Part shown: positions 8,820 to 16,994 of the stretch, in pieces
Numbering within the stretch: the stretch's first letter is position 1
Layout: each line of letters opens with the position of its first letter
Assembly: GCA_016720775.1 (NCBI GenBank)
Contig: JADKJX010000004.1
Location: 310,001 to 374,000 of the forward strand
Direction: 5' to 3'
DNA length: 64,000 nucleotides
Source: Chitinophagaceae bacterium
GTDB lineage: Bacteria; Bacteroidota; Bacteroidia; Chitinophagales; Chitinophagaceae
Translations under genes and position numbers: made by a program
Notes under the pieces: model-generated
Seen by the model: the letters and a program-made list of their open reading frames with translations, nothing else
Databases searched by the model: none
Told to the model about the DNA's origin: nothing

Positions 8820-9878
8820 ATGAAATCATTTTTTACAATTAAACAAAAGCACATGAAAACAAACTACAGGTTTAAGTCTTTAGCTTCCGGTAAAATATAC
8901 CAGGCATCGATGATGGCGGCATTGGCATTGACTTTACTTTATGCCGGGCCATCAACAGCTCAGGGTAACCGGCATGGCGGCGACAGAGGGAATGGTGGAA
9001 ATGGACGGGACCGATCTGAGCAATCTCAAGGAAGAGAAAGAAGAAATGATGTTACCGTAGACAGGCCGAACAGGGGCGAATCAAGAAGAAATGATGCACC
9101 CGATGTGAACCGCAACAGGAATTATGATCCGGGAAATGGTAACCGGGGCAGAAATGATGAATCGAATAACCGGCGAAGGAATGAAAATGCCGGTAATGTT
9201 AATCACGGTGGAAATAATGATAACAGAAATGGCGATCATCGTGGAAATGATGAGATGAACAACCGGAGAAGAAACGACAATCCCGGTAACGTTAACCGTG
9301 GTGGAAATGAGAATCGCCGCCGCGACAATGACGACATCGCCCGCAGGGGAAATGATAACCGCCATAACATGTACACAAGAGACAGGCCTGGTTATCGCCC
9401 GGTTTATGGCTATGACCGCCGCCCGGTTTACAACCGCTATGACCCATGCTGGCGTTATAATTACCTGCCAAGAAGAAACAGTTATTTCTACAGCGTTCCA
9501 TCAAACTACTTCAGCATAAGCTTTGGCGGATTCGGTTATCGTTATTGGGATGGTGTATTTTACCGTCCTTACAATAACATGTTCACCGTATGTGCACCGC
9601 CTGTAGGCATCTTCATTAATGTGTTGCCAGTTGGATACAGCAGGATCTATGTACATAACTACCCTTACTATTATTACAATGGTACCTACTACGATCAACG
9701 TGGAAGCAATTACTATGTAGTATCACCCCCGGTTGGAGCCATCGTAGAAAGCATACCTGATGGTTATGATACCGTGGTGATAGATGGCGAAACCTATTAC
9801 GTGGTTGACGGTGCCCAATACAAACCAGTCGTGGTTGAAAACGGCGAGATATGGTATGAAGTGATCAAAGCAAATTAA
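8820..9878 (+). CDS. Exported Asn/Arg/Gly-rich protein with C-terminal DUF6515-like region
   Basis: 352 residues; an internal ATG at 8853 would also give a good start. Residues about 12-48 are a basic plus hydrophobic signal peptide ending in STAQ. Residues 49-190 are low-complexity and dominated by Asn, Arg, Gly and Asp, in imperfect repeats such as NNRRRN-NPGNVNRGG. From about 195 to the end comes a Tyr-rich half with YYYYNGTYYDQ, YYVVSPPVGAIVESIPDG and TVVIDGETYYVVDGAQYKPV. This is the pattern of the DUF6515 family, which is exported and of unknown role. The cationic low-complexity stretch suggests binding to nucleic acid, polysaccharide or the envelope (inference). Followed by terminators. 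Confidence 0.75.
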   Translation: MKSFFTIKQKHMKTNYRFKSLASGKIYQASMMAALALTLLYAGPSTAQGNRHGGDRGNGGNGRDRSEQSQGRERRNDVTVDRPNRGESRRNDAPDVNRNRNYDPGNGNRGRNDESNNRRRNENAGNVNHGGNNDNRNGDHRGNDEMNNRRRNDNPGNVNRGGNENRRRDNDDIARRGNDNRHNMYTRDRPGYRPVYGYDRRPVYNRYDPCWRYNYLPRRNSYFYSVPSNYFSISFGGFGYRYWDGVFYRPYNNMFTVCAPPVGIFINVLPVGYSRIYVHNYPYYYYNGTYYDQRGSNYYVVSPPVGAIVESIPDGYDTVVIDGETYYVVDGAQYKPVVVENGEIWYEVIKAN

Positions 9879-9891
9879 CAGCACAGGCACA

Positions 9892-9933
9892 TAAAAAAAG
9901 AACAGGAATGTAGATCCTTCCTGTCTTTTTTTG
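9892..9933 (+). terminator. Intrinsic terminator after the Asn/Arg-rich protein
   Basis: Stem ACAGGAA/TTCCTGT flanked by a run of A upstream and seven T downstream. It lies 14 bases after the stop codon of the preceding gene. Confidence 0.8.
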
Positions 9934-9968
9934 TTGGTTTCTATGTTTGTGTTCTAAGTCTTTATATC

Positions 9969-10011
9969 AACGCCTCCCGCCTTGTGAAAAGGTAAGCACC
10001 CGGGAGGCGTT
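9969..10011. terminator. Second hairpin with AACGCCTCCCG/CGGGAGGCGTT arms
   Basis: An 11-bp inverted repeat with a loop of about 20 bases followed by TGTTTTATTT. It may be a further terminator or a structured RNA element. It is the second of three hairpins in a row. Confidence 0.6.
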
Positions 10012-10030
10012 GTTTTATTTGGGTAAAATA

Positions 10031-10056
10031 AAAAACCTTCATTGCTGAAGGTTTTT
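10031..10056. terminator. Third hairpin, bidirectional terminator type
   Basis: Perfect 11-bp arms AAAAACCTTCA/TGAAGGTTTTT with a 4-base loop, so A- and T-runs sit on the correct side for both directions. From here to the gene at 10565 there is no ORF; the stretch carries only the operator-like region at 10258-10320. Confidence 0.65.
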
Positions 10057-10257
10057 CACAGGATTCATAATTTTTTACGATGGCCAGGAGATGGTTCACC
10101 GGGTTTTCACAGGAAGGATCGGATAGGTTTCAGAGGTTTGGATTTTTAACAACACAAAGATGCATGTTCAGGTAAGAAAGATCTGTAAAGCCTTTTGTGA
10201 AATTGTTGTAGATGTTTTACGAAGGACTATATAAAAAATACGATAGGCCCGCCTCCT

Positions 10258-10320
10258 GTGTCATTTTCAAAAATTTGAATTTTGCGTCATTTTCATAAAT
10301 TGCTTTTTGTGTCGACACAA
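10258..10320. promoter_or_regulatory. Operator-like region: direct repeats plus 14-bp palindrome
   Basis: Two direct copies of a unit close to GYGTCATTTTCANAAATTTG occur at 10258-10277 and 10284-10302. They are followed by a perfect 14-bp palindrome TTGTGTCGACACAA at 10307-10320, with a further TTTTGACACAACG downstream. This reads like protein-binding sites placed about 240-300 bases before the small gene at 10565. It has not been linked to a known regulator. Confidence 0.4.
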
Positions 10321-10564
10321 TTTGGTTTTTAAATTTTGACACAACGATTTTTTTCATGTGCCGATACAAACTCAACCATTCACCAATTGCGGTGTTTTTA
10401 ACCCCTGATCTTACAGGCAGGCATTCGCTTTTCAGATGTTCTTTTGACGGATCAGAGCGGTGAAAAAACCTTTTTTTAACATAAAACTTAAAAATTGGAA
10501 TGATTTATGCGGATGCTTTATCCCGTACCCTGGTAATTTATCTTAATCGTAAAACTATCAGGCC

Positions 10565-10834
10565 ATGCAAAGTAAGTATCAAACCCTCCAAACAATCTAC
10601 GAACTGGTAAAGAATGATGCACATCCTACATCGAGTGTTATTTATCCCAACGAAATTATTGTGCGCCAGAATTTCCCATGGGATGAGAGTGTGAAACACC
10701 TGGACGAACTAAGGTCGGAGAAGCTTATTGATATCCTGCACCATTCCCCTGCTCTGGTTTTAATTACGGAACTGGGTTTTCAATATATCCTTTCCATCAT
10801 TTCCAAGTCGGGTAACTTAATGCACGCCGCCTGA
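10565..10834 (+). CDS. Small hypothetical protein, winged-helix-like
   Basis: 89 residues, not recognised. The order of predicted segments, an N-terminal helix (KYQTLQTIYELVKND), a second helix that includes WDESVKHLDELRSEKLIDI, a short turn, then LVLITELGFQYILSIISKSG, resembles a small winged-helix DNA-binding fold, in which the strand after the recognition helix carries LITELG. The ATG at 10565 follows a long non-coding stretch with operator-like repeats, which would suit an autoregulated factor (inference only). The G+C content is close to that of its neighbours. Confidence 0.5.
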   Translation: MQSKYQTLQTIYELVKNDAHPTSSVIYPNEIIVRQNFPWDESVKHLDELRSEKLIDILHHSPALVLITELGFQYILSIISKSGNLMHAA

Positions 10835-10888
10835 TCATAGTTTTTTACAGAGCAAGCCACCATTTTATCAGCTGTTGAAAGGTATTTC

Positions 10889-11338
10889 TTATTCAATACT
10901 TTCTATAACATATTCAATGTTACTTATTTCGGCAATATCTCCCGGCTTCAAACCAACCAGTTTTTGTCCCAATGGCGACTGGGATGATAAAGCCATTACG
11001 GTAATATTTTCTATCACTGCCTTACCCAAGGCAACACTCATAAACAAATATCCCCGGTTGGTTTTAATAAGGCTGCCGTTTACAACCATGGGTGCAGCTA
11101 CCCCGGGATCTAATTTTTCAAACGCCGATCTTTGCAACAATAACTCCTGTAACTGGCCACGGCTGTTTGCCTGTTCTATCTGCAACATGGCCAATGCTGT
11201 TTCATGTTTGTCGCCGGCAGTGCTTTTGGTTTCATTGGCACCGCTTTCTTTTAGATCGGCCAAAACTTTTTGCAACCTTGCAGCCCGTTCATTTATTACC
11301 TGCAGGTAGTGCTCGTATATTTTTTGTTTCAGTTTCAT
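10889..11338 (-). CDS. GreA/GreB C-terminal-domain protein (transcript cleavage factor-like)
   Basis: 149 residues. The first half (about 1-70) is a charged helical hairpin as in the Gre coiled coil (EHYLQVINERAARLQKVLADL, then KHETALAMLQIEQAN). The second half is an FKBP-like GreA/B C-terminal domain with VVNGSLIKTNRGYLFMSVALG and the hallmark S-P-L-G-x-x-L-x-G-L-K-x-G-D (SPLGQKLVGLKPGD). Gre factors bind RNA polymerase and stimulate cleavage of backtracked RNA. The coiled coil here lacks the usual N-terminal sequence, so it may be one of the Gre-like factors common in Bacteroidota rather than GreA itself. Such proteins are often mislabelled in databases. Confidence 0.75.
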   Translation of the reverse strand: MKLKQKIYEHYLQVINERAARLQKVLADLKESGANETKSTAGDKHETALAMLQIEQANSRGQLQELLLQRSAFEKLDPGVAAPMVVNGSLIKTNRGYLFMSVALGKAVIENITVMALSSQSPLGQKLVGLKPGDIAEISNIEYVIESIE

Positions 11339-11437
11339 TTTGCGGTCGTAAAAATAACTATTTACATGCCTGAATTATTTAAGTACCCCAGTACATAGCA
11401 ATACAAACATCAAATTTTATCTGGATCAAATATCCTT

Positions 11438-11445
11438 TACATTTG
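11438..11445 (+). promoter_or_regulatory. Bacteroidota -7 promoter element of phnA
   Basis: TACATTTG matches the TAnnTTTG consensus, 20 bases before the ATG at 11466. A clear -33 TTG is not seen at the best spacing. Confidence 0.5.
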
Positions 11446-11465
11446 CACAAAATTAAAACCAGCAG

Positions 11466-12050
11466 ATGAAAGTAGAAGAACAACTGGCCATACGGAGTGG
11501 AAATAAATGCGAATTATGTAAATCAGAAGACAACCTGAAATTATTTGAAGTCCCGCCAGAAAAAGGCCTCTCGGCTGATACCTCGATACTGATCTGCTCC
11601 AAATGCCTGGCACAAATTGAGAAGAAAGAAGAACTTGACAGTAAACACTGGCATTGCCTGACCGAATCGATGTGGAGTGAAGTACCAGCCGTGCAGGTAA
11701 CAGCCTGGCGCATGCTCAACCGCCTGCGCAATGAAAGTTGGGCCATGGAAAACCTGGACATGCTTTACCTGCCCGATGAGCTCCTCGCCTGGGCCAAAGC
11801 AACCGGCGACCATGAAAATGACGCCAGCGTTGACCTGCATAAAGACTGCAACGGTCACCAGTTACAGCATGGCGATACAGTGGTACTGATAAAGTCACTG
11901 GATGTAAAAGGCTCTACCCTCAATGCAAAAATGGGAACCGTTGTAAAAAACATCCGCATTGTGGAAGACAATACCGAACAGATAGAAGGAAGAATTGAAG
12001 GACAGCAGATCGTGATACTAACCAAATACGTCCGGAAGCAACAAGGATAA
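11466..12050 (+). CDS. phnA: PhnA-family zinc-ribbon protein
   Basis: 194 residues. An N-terminal zinc ribbon is visible: C-E-L-C near residues 16-19 and C-S-K-C near 43-46. The C-terminal PhnA domain carries DCNGHQLQHGDTVVLIKSLD and the VKGS...KMGTVVKNIRI strand set (about 125-165). The family was first named for alkylphosphonate use in E. coli, but no phosphonate gene is nearby and the molecular role is unclear; PhnA/YjdM is best treated as a conserved cytoplasmic Zn protein. The middle stretch (60-115) with W-R-M-L-N-R-L is typical of the longer Bacteroidota version. It is preceded by a good -7 element and converges on the kinase gene. Confidence 0.85.
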   Translation: MKVEEQLAIRSGNKCELCKSEDNLKLFEVPPEKGLSADTSILICSKCLAQIEKKEELDSKHWHCLTESMWSEVPAVQVTAWRMLNRLRNESWAMENLDMLYLPDELLAWAKATGDHENDASVDLHKDCNGHQLQHGDTVVLIKSLDVKGSTLNAKMGTVVKNIRIVEDNTEQIEGRIEGQQIVILTKYVRKQQG

Positions 12051-12067
12051 AGCCCTTATTAAATCCC

Positions 12068-12924
12068 CTAATACCGGAATAACAACTGCGCTGGCAGCAT
12101 TTCAATCTCCATTTTTTTGCTTCGCCGTATTCTCCGTCGAAGTGATATTGAAGAACAGCATCGCTTTCAATAACGATCTTTTTGCTGCGGTAATGGTGAA
12201 TGAAGGCCAGGCCCATGTGTTTGCCCTTTTCAATAACCGGCAGATAACGTAGGCGTTCCAACGAGTTGAGTGCATCGGCTACGACCACATCAAAAAAGCC
12301 ATCATTCGCTTCCGACTCCGGTGCTATGTGAAAGCCGCCACCGGCACGCCGCCCGTTTGCAATATCTACCAGAAGTTTCTTACCGGCTATAATACTCTCA
12401 GCTGAGTTTATGGAATAATTTTTTGAACGATAAGTGAATATTTTTTGCAGGATACAGAAAAGAAAAGAGGTTTTGCCCGGCCGCTTTTTCCGGCCGGTTA
12501 AAGCCCGGGCCACCTCCCCTTCAAAGCCGATCCCTACCCCATTGATGAAATAGTTTTCATTGCACCGTCCAATATCCACCGGTTTGGGTAATGTTCCTAA
12601 TACGATCTGCATCTGTTCATCAAATGTTTTACTGCCATAAAGCATCCAGTGAAAATCATTCCCGGTGCCGGCATTAAAAACAGCCAGCGGTAATTTAATA
12701 CCCGGATACTTGTTGATAAAATAATTCAGCGTTCCATCACCACCCACAATAAAAATATCGGTAAAGCCGTCAAAATGATCGGGCCAGCTTTCTGTGAACA
12801 AACTGTACGTTTTATTTTTCGTTGTTAATTCCCTGCAGATCTTATCGGCAAATACAACCGCCCTTCCTGCCCCTGCAAGCGGGTTGCACACAACGGCAAT
12901 ATTTTTCGCAATGCTTTGCTGCAT
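12068..12924 (-). CDS. Diacylglycerol kinase-like lipid kinase (frameshifted near its 3' end)
   Basis: Kinase of the DAGK catalytic/YegS family, which phosphorylates a lipid hydroxyl using ATP. The nucleotide motif IVGGDGTLNYFI, the following AGTGNDF, and GVGIGFEGEVAR are all visible. Start chosen at the ATG at 12924 (MQQSIAKNIAVVCNPLAG). As given, the frame runs on to 11920 through a Cys/Arg-rich tail unlike the family and overlaps phnA by about 130 bases. Adding one base to the T-run at 12112-12118 restores an ending with MEIEMLPAQLLFRY and a stop at 12068-12070, giving 285 residues and no overlap. The repaired model is given here. Confidence 0.8.
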
Positions 12925-13073
12925 GGTTAATACCTGTAAATCTACTCCTATCCTTTTATTAAACAAATCCCTGGCTGTTTGCCAGTTTTCTGGTATTACT
13001 AAAAAGAACAAAATACCCTTGTCCGGGTATTGCCCAAAAGCAGGCATTTTCTATTTTCATTAAAAATTTATAA

Positions 13074-13559
13074 ATGAAAAGGGATATCCTGCTCACGATA
13101 AGTATTTTATTTGTTACGGTATTGGCACAAGCACAAAACCCGGTTCCCAAAGAACTGGTAGAGAAAAAATGGGGCGGCCTGTCTGAAGAGAGTGCCAATT
13201 TTACCAAGAGCGGGAAAATTCAGCTTTCACATACGCTTACCATGACATTGAACTATGATAATTCCGTTACCGGAACCGGCATAACCAAAATGACGCTGGA
13301 TGGGATCTCATATACCAACACAACCAATATCAGCGGCAGATTCTATCCTTCCAACTGGACGATCTACATCAAAGACGAAAACCTGGTTTGGGCCGACAAA
13401 CTACCGTATGATCTCCGGTGGTGCAAAGGCTGGGGAACGCTCAAATTTTACAGCAATGCCACCCACCCGGGCTATTATTTACTGAAAGGCAATATTACCG
13501 ACGACTGTGGCGGAAACAGTGTGATCGAGTTAACGGACTTCCCAAATGCATATAAATAA
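13074..13559 (+). CDS. Secreted hypothetical protein
   Basis: 161 residues, not recognised. It has a signal peptide (about 1-20: KRDILLTISILFVTVLAQAQ) and then a beta-rich mature protein of about 140 residues. Alternating hydrophobic and Thr/Ser/Asn residues (HTLTMTLNYDNSVTGTG; ISGRFYPSNWTIYI) suggest a beta-barrel or sandwich. Three Cys are present, one near the middle and a pair (DDCGG region) near the end. It is divergent from the kinase gene and precedes a lipoprotein gene on the same strand. Confidence 0.65.
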   Translation: MKRDILLTISILFVTVLAQAQNPVPKELVEKKWGGLSEESANFTKSGKIQLSHTLTMTLNYDNSVTGTGITKMTLDGISYTNTTNISGRFYPSNWTIYIKDENLVWADKLPYDLRWCKGWGTLKFYSNATHPGYYLLKGNITDDCGGNSVIELTDFPNAYK

Positions 13560-13757
13560 ACAGTTAAGTAAAAATATTCCATTCCAGAACCCGGGTTCAG
13601 TCAATACTTTTTACTCATCCATCACTAATAGCCTGATCATTCGGGCTCTTCTCCTGTACCAGTTCCGGAAAAAAGACAGACCTTCAATTAAACCTTTATC
13701 CCCATATCCCATCTATATAAGCCATTCACCAAAAAAATCAACGTAAATCTTTAAATT

Positions 13758-14702
13758 ATGAAAATGAAAATTCAATTCATCCTGGTGGCCGTTCTGGCAT
13801 TATCAGTTAGCTTTTTAAGCTGTAAAAAGAACAACGACGTTACCGCCTCCGACAACACAGACATGGTTACACATTCCGATGACCAGTCAAATTTTTCGCA
13901 AAGCACCGATGACATTACCAATGATGTAAATACCACCATTGACAACTACAATGCTTTTGACGGATTCGCCGGTACTGGCAGTGTAGATAATGGCATTACC
14001 GGTCTTCCCTGCAATACAACGGCTGTCCTGGATTCTGCCGGTGGGTTGCGCAGGATAACCCTCACTTTCAATGGCCCTAATTGCAATAACACCCGTAACC
14101 GCGTTGGTGTTATCTTACTCACCATGCCGCTGGCACAACATTGGAAAGATGCAGGCGCTGCATTGACCATCAATGTACAGAGCCTGAAAATTACCCGGTT
14201 AAGTGACGGAAAGAGTATCACCGTTAATGGTACCATCGTAGCTACCAATGTAACAGGTGGCCGTTTAAGGGATCTGTCTTCATTGGGAACCATTGTGCAT
14301 ACCATCACCAGTACCGGTATGACCGTAACATTCGATAATGGCTCTCAGCGTTCATGGCAGATAGCCAAACAAAGAACCTTCACTTATAATAACGGTATTG
14401 TAATTACAACCATCGGAACACATGTGGATGGTTCTACCACCGGCATATCCGAATGGGGTACCAACCGTTTTGGCAATACATTCGTAACAGCCATTACACA
14501 ACCAATGGTTATCCGCCAGGATTGCAGCTGGAGATTGGTAAGCGGACAGGTAACCCACAGCAGGCTTGCAGCAACCGTTGTAGCTACTTTCGGTTTGGAT
14601 TCTGCCGGGAACCCCGTATCATGCCCGGCCGGTACATTCTACTATAAAATAGTTTGGACGGGTGCGAATGGTATTGTTCGTACTTATATCCTGCCTTATT
14701 AA
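13758..14702 (+). CDS. Lipoprotein of unknown function
   Basis: 314 residues. Residues 1-21 are a lipoprotein signal with lipobox LSC (FLSC, then KKNND), so it is expected to sit in a membrane facing the periplasm or cell surface. An Asp/Asn/Thr-rich linker (25-65) leads to a beta-rich domain with alternating polar and hydrophobic strands, such as ITLTFNGPNCNN, ALTINVQSLKITRLSDG and HTITSTGMTVTFDNGSQRSW. The family is not recognised. Similar Bacteroidota lipoproteins are annotated only as hypothetical. The ATG at 13758 follows a 198-base gap. Confidence 0.7.
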   Translation: MKMKIQFILVAVLALSVSFLSCKKNNDVTASDNTDMVTHSDDQSNFSQSTDDITNDVNTTIDNYNAFDGFAGTGSVDNGITGLPCNTTAVLDSAGGLRRITLTFNGPNCNNTRNRVGVILLTMPLAQHWKDAGAALTINVQSLKITRLSDGKSITVNGTIVATNVTGGRLRDLSSLGTIVHTITSTGMTVTFDNGSQRSWQIAKQRTFTYNNGIVITTIGTHVDGSTTGISEWGTNRFGNTFVTAITQPMVIRQDCSWRLVSGQVTHSRLAATVVATFGLDSAGNPVSCPAGTFYYKIVWTGANGIVRTYILPY

Positions 14703-14719
14703 TAATAAGTAACTAGTTT

Positions 14720-14748
14720 AAAAGCCATCTCGTTTTGAGGCGGCTTCT
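14720..14748 (+). terminator. Imperfect hairpin terminator
   Basis: AAAGCC..CTC / GAG..GGCTT arms with a short loop, followed by CTTTATTT, 18 bases after the lipoprotein stop. Confidence 0.5.
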
Positions 14749-14909
14749 TTATTTGCCGTTACCTTTGGTTGAAATAAGAATTAAAAATTAAAGAAACCGG
14801 TTCTTTACCATTTAATTTTTTTATTCTGCCCACTGTAGTACAAGATCCGGAACATACCTTGTCTAAATAAAAATCCTACCTTTCATCATCCTTAATTCAA
14901 GTTATCAAC

Positions 14910-16184
14910 ATGCCATTAAAAAGAAGAGACTTCATCAACATTTCTGCCATGGCTGCCGCCACGGGACTGGTTTCTGGCATCAGCTCATGTAATGCCAACG
15001 AAAAAAATCCTTCGCCGGGTAAGTTAATCTCCATGCTGGCGGATGTGAAGCCTATATCTGTTGAAGAAAGAAAAGCACGTGTGGAAAAAGCACAGCGCTT
15101 ATTAAGCGAACAAAAAATAGAAGCGTTGATCTTAGACTCCGGAACATCCCTGGAATATTTTACCGGCATCAGCTGGTGGGCCAGCGAACGGCCTATGGTG
15201 GCCATCATACCTGCTAAAGGTGACGTTCGATATGTTTGCCCCGGTTTTGAAGAAGCCCGTTTTCGGGAGCTGATAAAAATAGGAAAAGAGGTATATGCCT
15301 GGCAGGAAGATGAAAGCCCGTATAAACAAATGGCCGATGCAATAAAAGATGCAGGCACCTCCTCCGGTAATATTGGTATTGAAGAACGCCTTCGTTTTTT
15401 TATAATGGACGGATTAAAAAAGGAAGCATCGCATTTAAACTTTGTCAGCGGCGATCCCATCAGCATCCCCTGCCGCATCATAAAATCGGCTGCAGAAATT
15501 GCTTTAATGCAAAAGGCAAGTGACATCACGGTAGCGGCGATAAAAGAAGGCATCAAAGGTTTGAAGGAAGGCATGTCGCCGGGCGACGTAGCTGCAATTA
15601 TTGAAGGTGCCCAGCAACAACTGGGTAATGACCCTGGTTTTGCATTGGTTCTTTTTGGAGAAGCATCAGCTTTCCCGCATGGTACCACCAAACCACAGAA
15701 ATTAAAGAAAGGAGATATCGTATTGATGGATTGCGGTTGCCAGGTGGAAGGCTATAACTCCGATATCACCCGTACCATTGTCTTCGGTGCCGAACCTACC
15801 AAACGCCAGCTGGAAATATGGAACCTGGAACAGAAGTCTCAACTCGCCGGTTTTGCAGCGGCTAAGAACGGATCAGCCTGTGAAGAAGTGGATGCCGCTG
15901 CCCGTAAAGCGATAACCGATGCAGGTTTTGGCCCCGGCTATAAATTACCCGGACTGCCACATCGCACCGGCCACGGCATTGGCATGGACGGGCACGAATG
16001 GGGCAATATGGTAAAGGGCAACAAACTTATATTAGTACCCGGCATGTGTTTCAGCATTGAACCTACCATCTCCATACCTGGCGAATTTGGTGTGCGCCAC
16101 GAAGACTGTGTGTATATGACCACCGATGGGCCCAAATGGTTTTCTCCGGTGAGCAGGTCGATCACTGATCCGTTTATCAATTAA
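14910..16184 (+). CDS. M24 family metallopeptidase (Xaa-Pro aminopeptidase/prolidase-like), exported
   Basis: 424 residues. The N-terminus has a Tat-like signal with twin arginines and a lipobox-like end (LKRRDFINISAMAAAT, then GISSC), suggesting Tat export and lipidation. Residues 45-180 form a creatinase-like N-terminal domain. The pita-bread catalytic domain follows, with the five M24 metal ligands in order: Asp in VLMDCGCQ (about 275), Asp in YNSDITRT, His in RTGHGIGMD (about 355), Glu in FSIEPTIS and Glu in VRHEDCVY (about 400). It should remove N-terminal residues from peptides with Pro in position two. It stands alone after an A+T-rich gap. Confidence 0.9.
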   Translation: MPLKRRDFINISAMAAATGLVSGISSCNANEKNPSPGKLISMLADVKPISVEERKARVEKAQRLLSEQKIEALILDSGTSLEYFTGISWWASERPMVAIIPAKGDVRYVCPGFEEARFRELIKIGKEVYAWQEDESPYKQMADAIKDAGTSSGNIGIEERLRFFIMDGLKKEASHLNFVSGDPISIPCRIIKSAAEIALMQKASDITVAAIKEGIKGLKEGMSPGDVAAIIEGAQQQLGNDPGFALVLFGEASAFPHGTTKPQKLKKGDIVLMDCGCQVEGYNSDITRTIVFGAEPTKRQLEIWNLEQKSQLAGFAAAKNGSACEEVDAAARKAITDAGFGPGYKLPGLPHRTGHGIGMDGHEWGNMVKGNKLILVPGMCFSIEPTISIPGEFGVRHEDCVYMTTDGPKWFSPVSRSITDPFIN

Positions 16185-16207
16185 GAATTAAAGGTTTGGC
16201 TATTTTA

Positions 16208-16235
16208 CAATTTTTAATTCTTCATTTTTAATTTT
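16208..16235 (+). repeat. 28-bp intergenic repeat, copy 1
   Basis: Built from the words TTTTTAATTC and TTCATTTTTAAT. Its exact reverse complement occurs at 61001-61028, 45 kb away. Both lie just outside gene ends. The rest of the gap up to 16425 shows no gene. Confidence 0.75.
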
Positions 16236-16425
16236 CTCTCCCATATGTGAATTATACAACTCTTTCACCCCTTTATGTAACAGTCTCCTGCCTGAATACA
16301 CTCATCTTTACTGCTGATGATCCAGTAAGTCTATAAACCCGGAAAGTAATTGAATTGAAAAATATTATACTGTCCGCAAGACTAGGTTCCGAAAGTTTAT
16401 TTTTTTAACTAAAAATATTTTAATT

Positions 16426-16743
16426 ATGAAAAAAAGTCTGACTAGGTTTTTGTTTTTAATGGCTGTTCTTTTTACTGCATCTTTTTCTGCCTCGTCGCAG
16501 ATATATGTAAAAATAAGGCCGCCTAGGCCGCCGGTAGTGGTAAGGCCCCCGCAACCAAGTCGTGTGCATGTATGGGTAGATGAAGATTGGCAGAGGTATG
16601 GAAATTCTTACAGGTATTCAGGCGGTCATTGGTCTAACCCGCCACATCGTGGTTACAACTGGATACCAGGCCATTGGCAACGCAGCCGTTATGGCGAAAG
16701 ATGGGTACCAGGCCATTGGGGCCAACAAAGGAGAAGACATTAA
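16426..16743 (+). CDS. Exported YxWxxGHW-repeat protein
   Basis: 105 residues. Signal peptide 1-25 (ending SASSQ), then a Pro/Arg/Val-rich region (30-47), then three copies of a W-x-x-G-H-W type motif: YSGGHWSNP, YNWIPGHWQ and RWVPGHWGQ, at about 66, 78 and 93. This repeat family is widespread in Bacteroidota and Proteobacteria and always exported; its role is unknown. It is a short single gene ending in a basic tail (RRRH), preceded by an A+T-rich gap and followed by a hairpin terminator. Confidence 0.8.
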   Translation: MKKSLTRFLFLMAVLFTASFSASSQIYVKIRPPRPPVVVRPPQPSRVHVWVDEDWQRYGNSYRYSGGHWSNPPHRGYNWIPGHWQRSRYGERWVPGHWGQQRRRH

Positions 16744-16783
16744 GCCGGGTATTTTTTCAAAGGATAAATCGGATCTATACAGT

Positions 16784-16815
16784 AAAGCTGTTTCGTAAAA
16801 AGCGGAACAGCTTTT
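16784..16815 (+). terminator. Hairpin terminator after the repeat protein
   Basis: Imperfect stem AAAGCTGTTTCG / GCGGAACAGCTTT with T-run and TATTT downstream, about 40 bases after the stop at 16743. Confidence 0.6.
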
Positions 16816-16994
16816 ATTTGAACTGGAGCAACATAACCGGGTCAAACTTCCAAACAGGTTATACGCCGGACAGGCAACAGAAACATGACAGGAAAGATAC
16901 TGTGCAGATCACCGGTATGGTAAAAAGTTGGCTGGCAGAACCCGGAGCAGAAGCACTTAATTAAGCAGGCTTGCCCCCATTAACTCAAAACTTA

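Noticed and set aside
9081..9519. Frames opposite or shifted within the Asn/Arg-rich gene
   Set aside because: Low-complexity shadow frames without start signals or family features.
11920..12067. Overlap of phnA and the kinase gene on opposite strands
   Set aside because: The overlap comes from a frameshift tail; after repair of the T-run at 12112-12118 the two genes end 18 bases apart.
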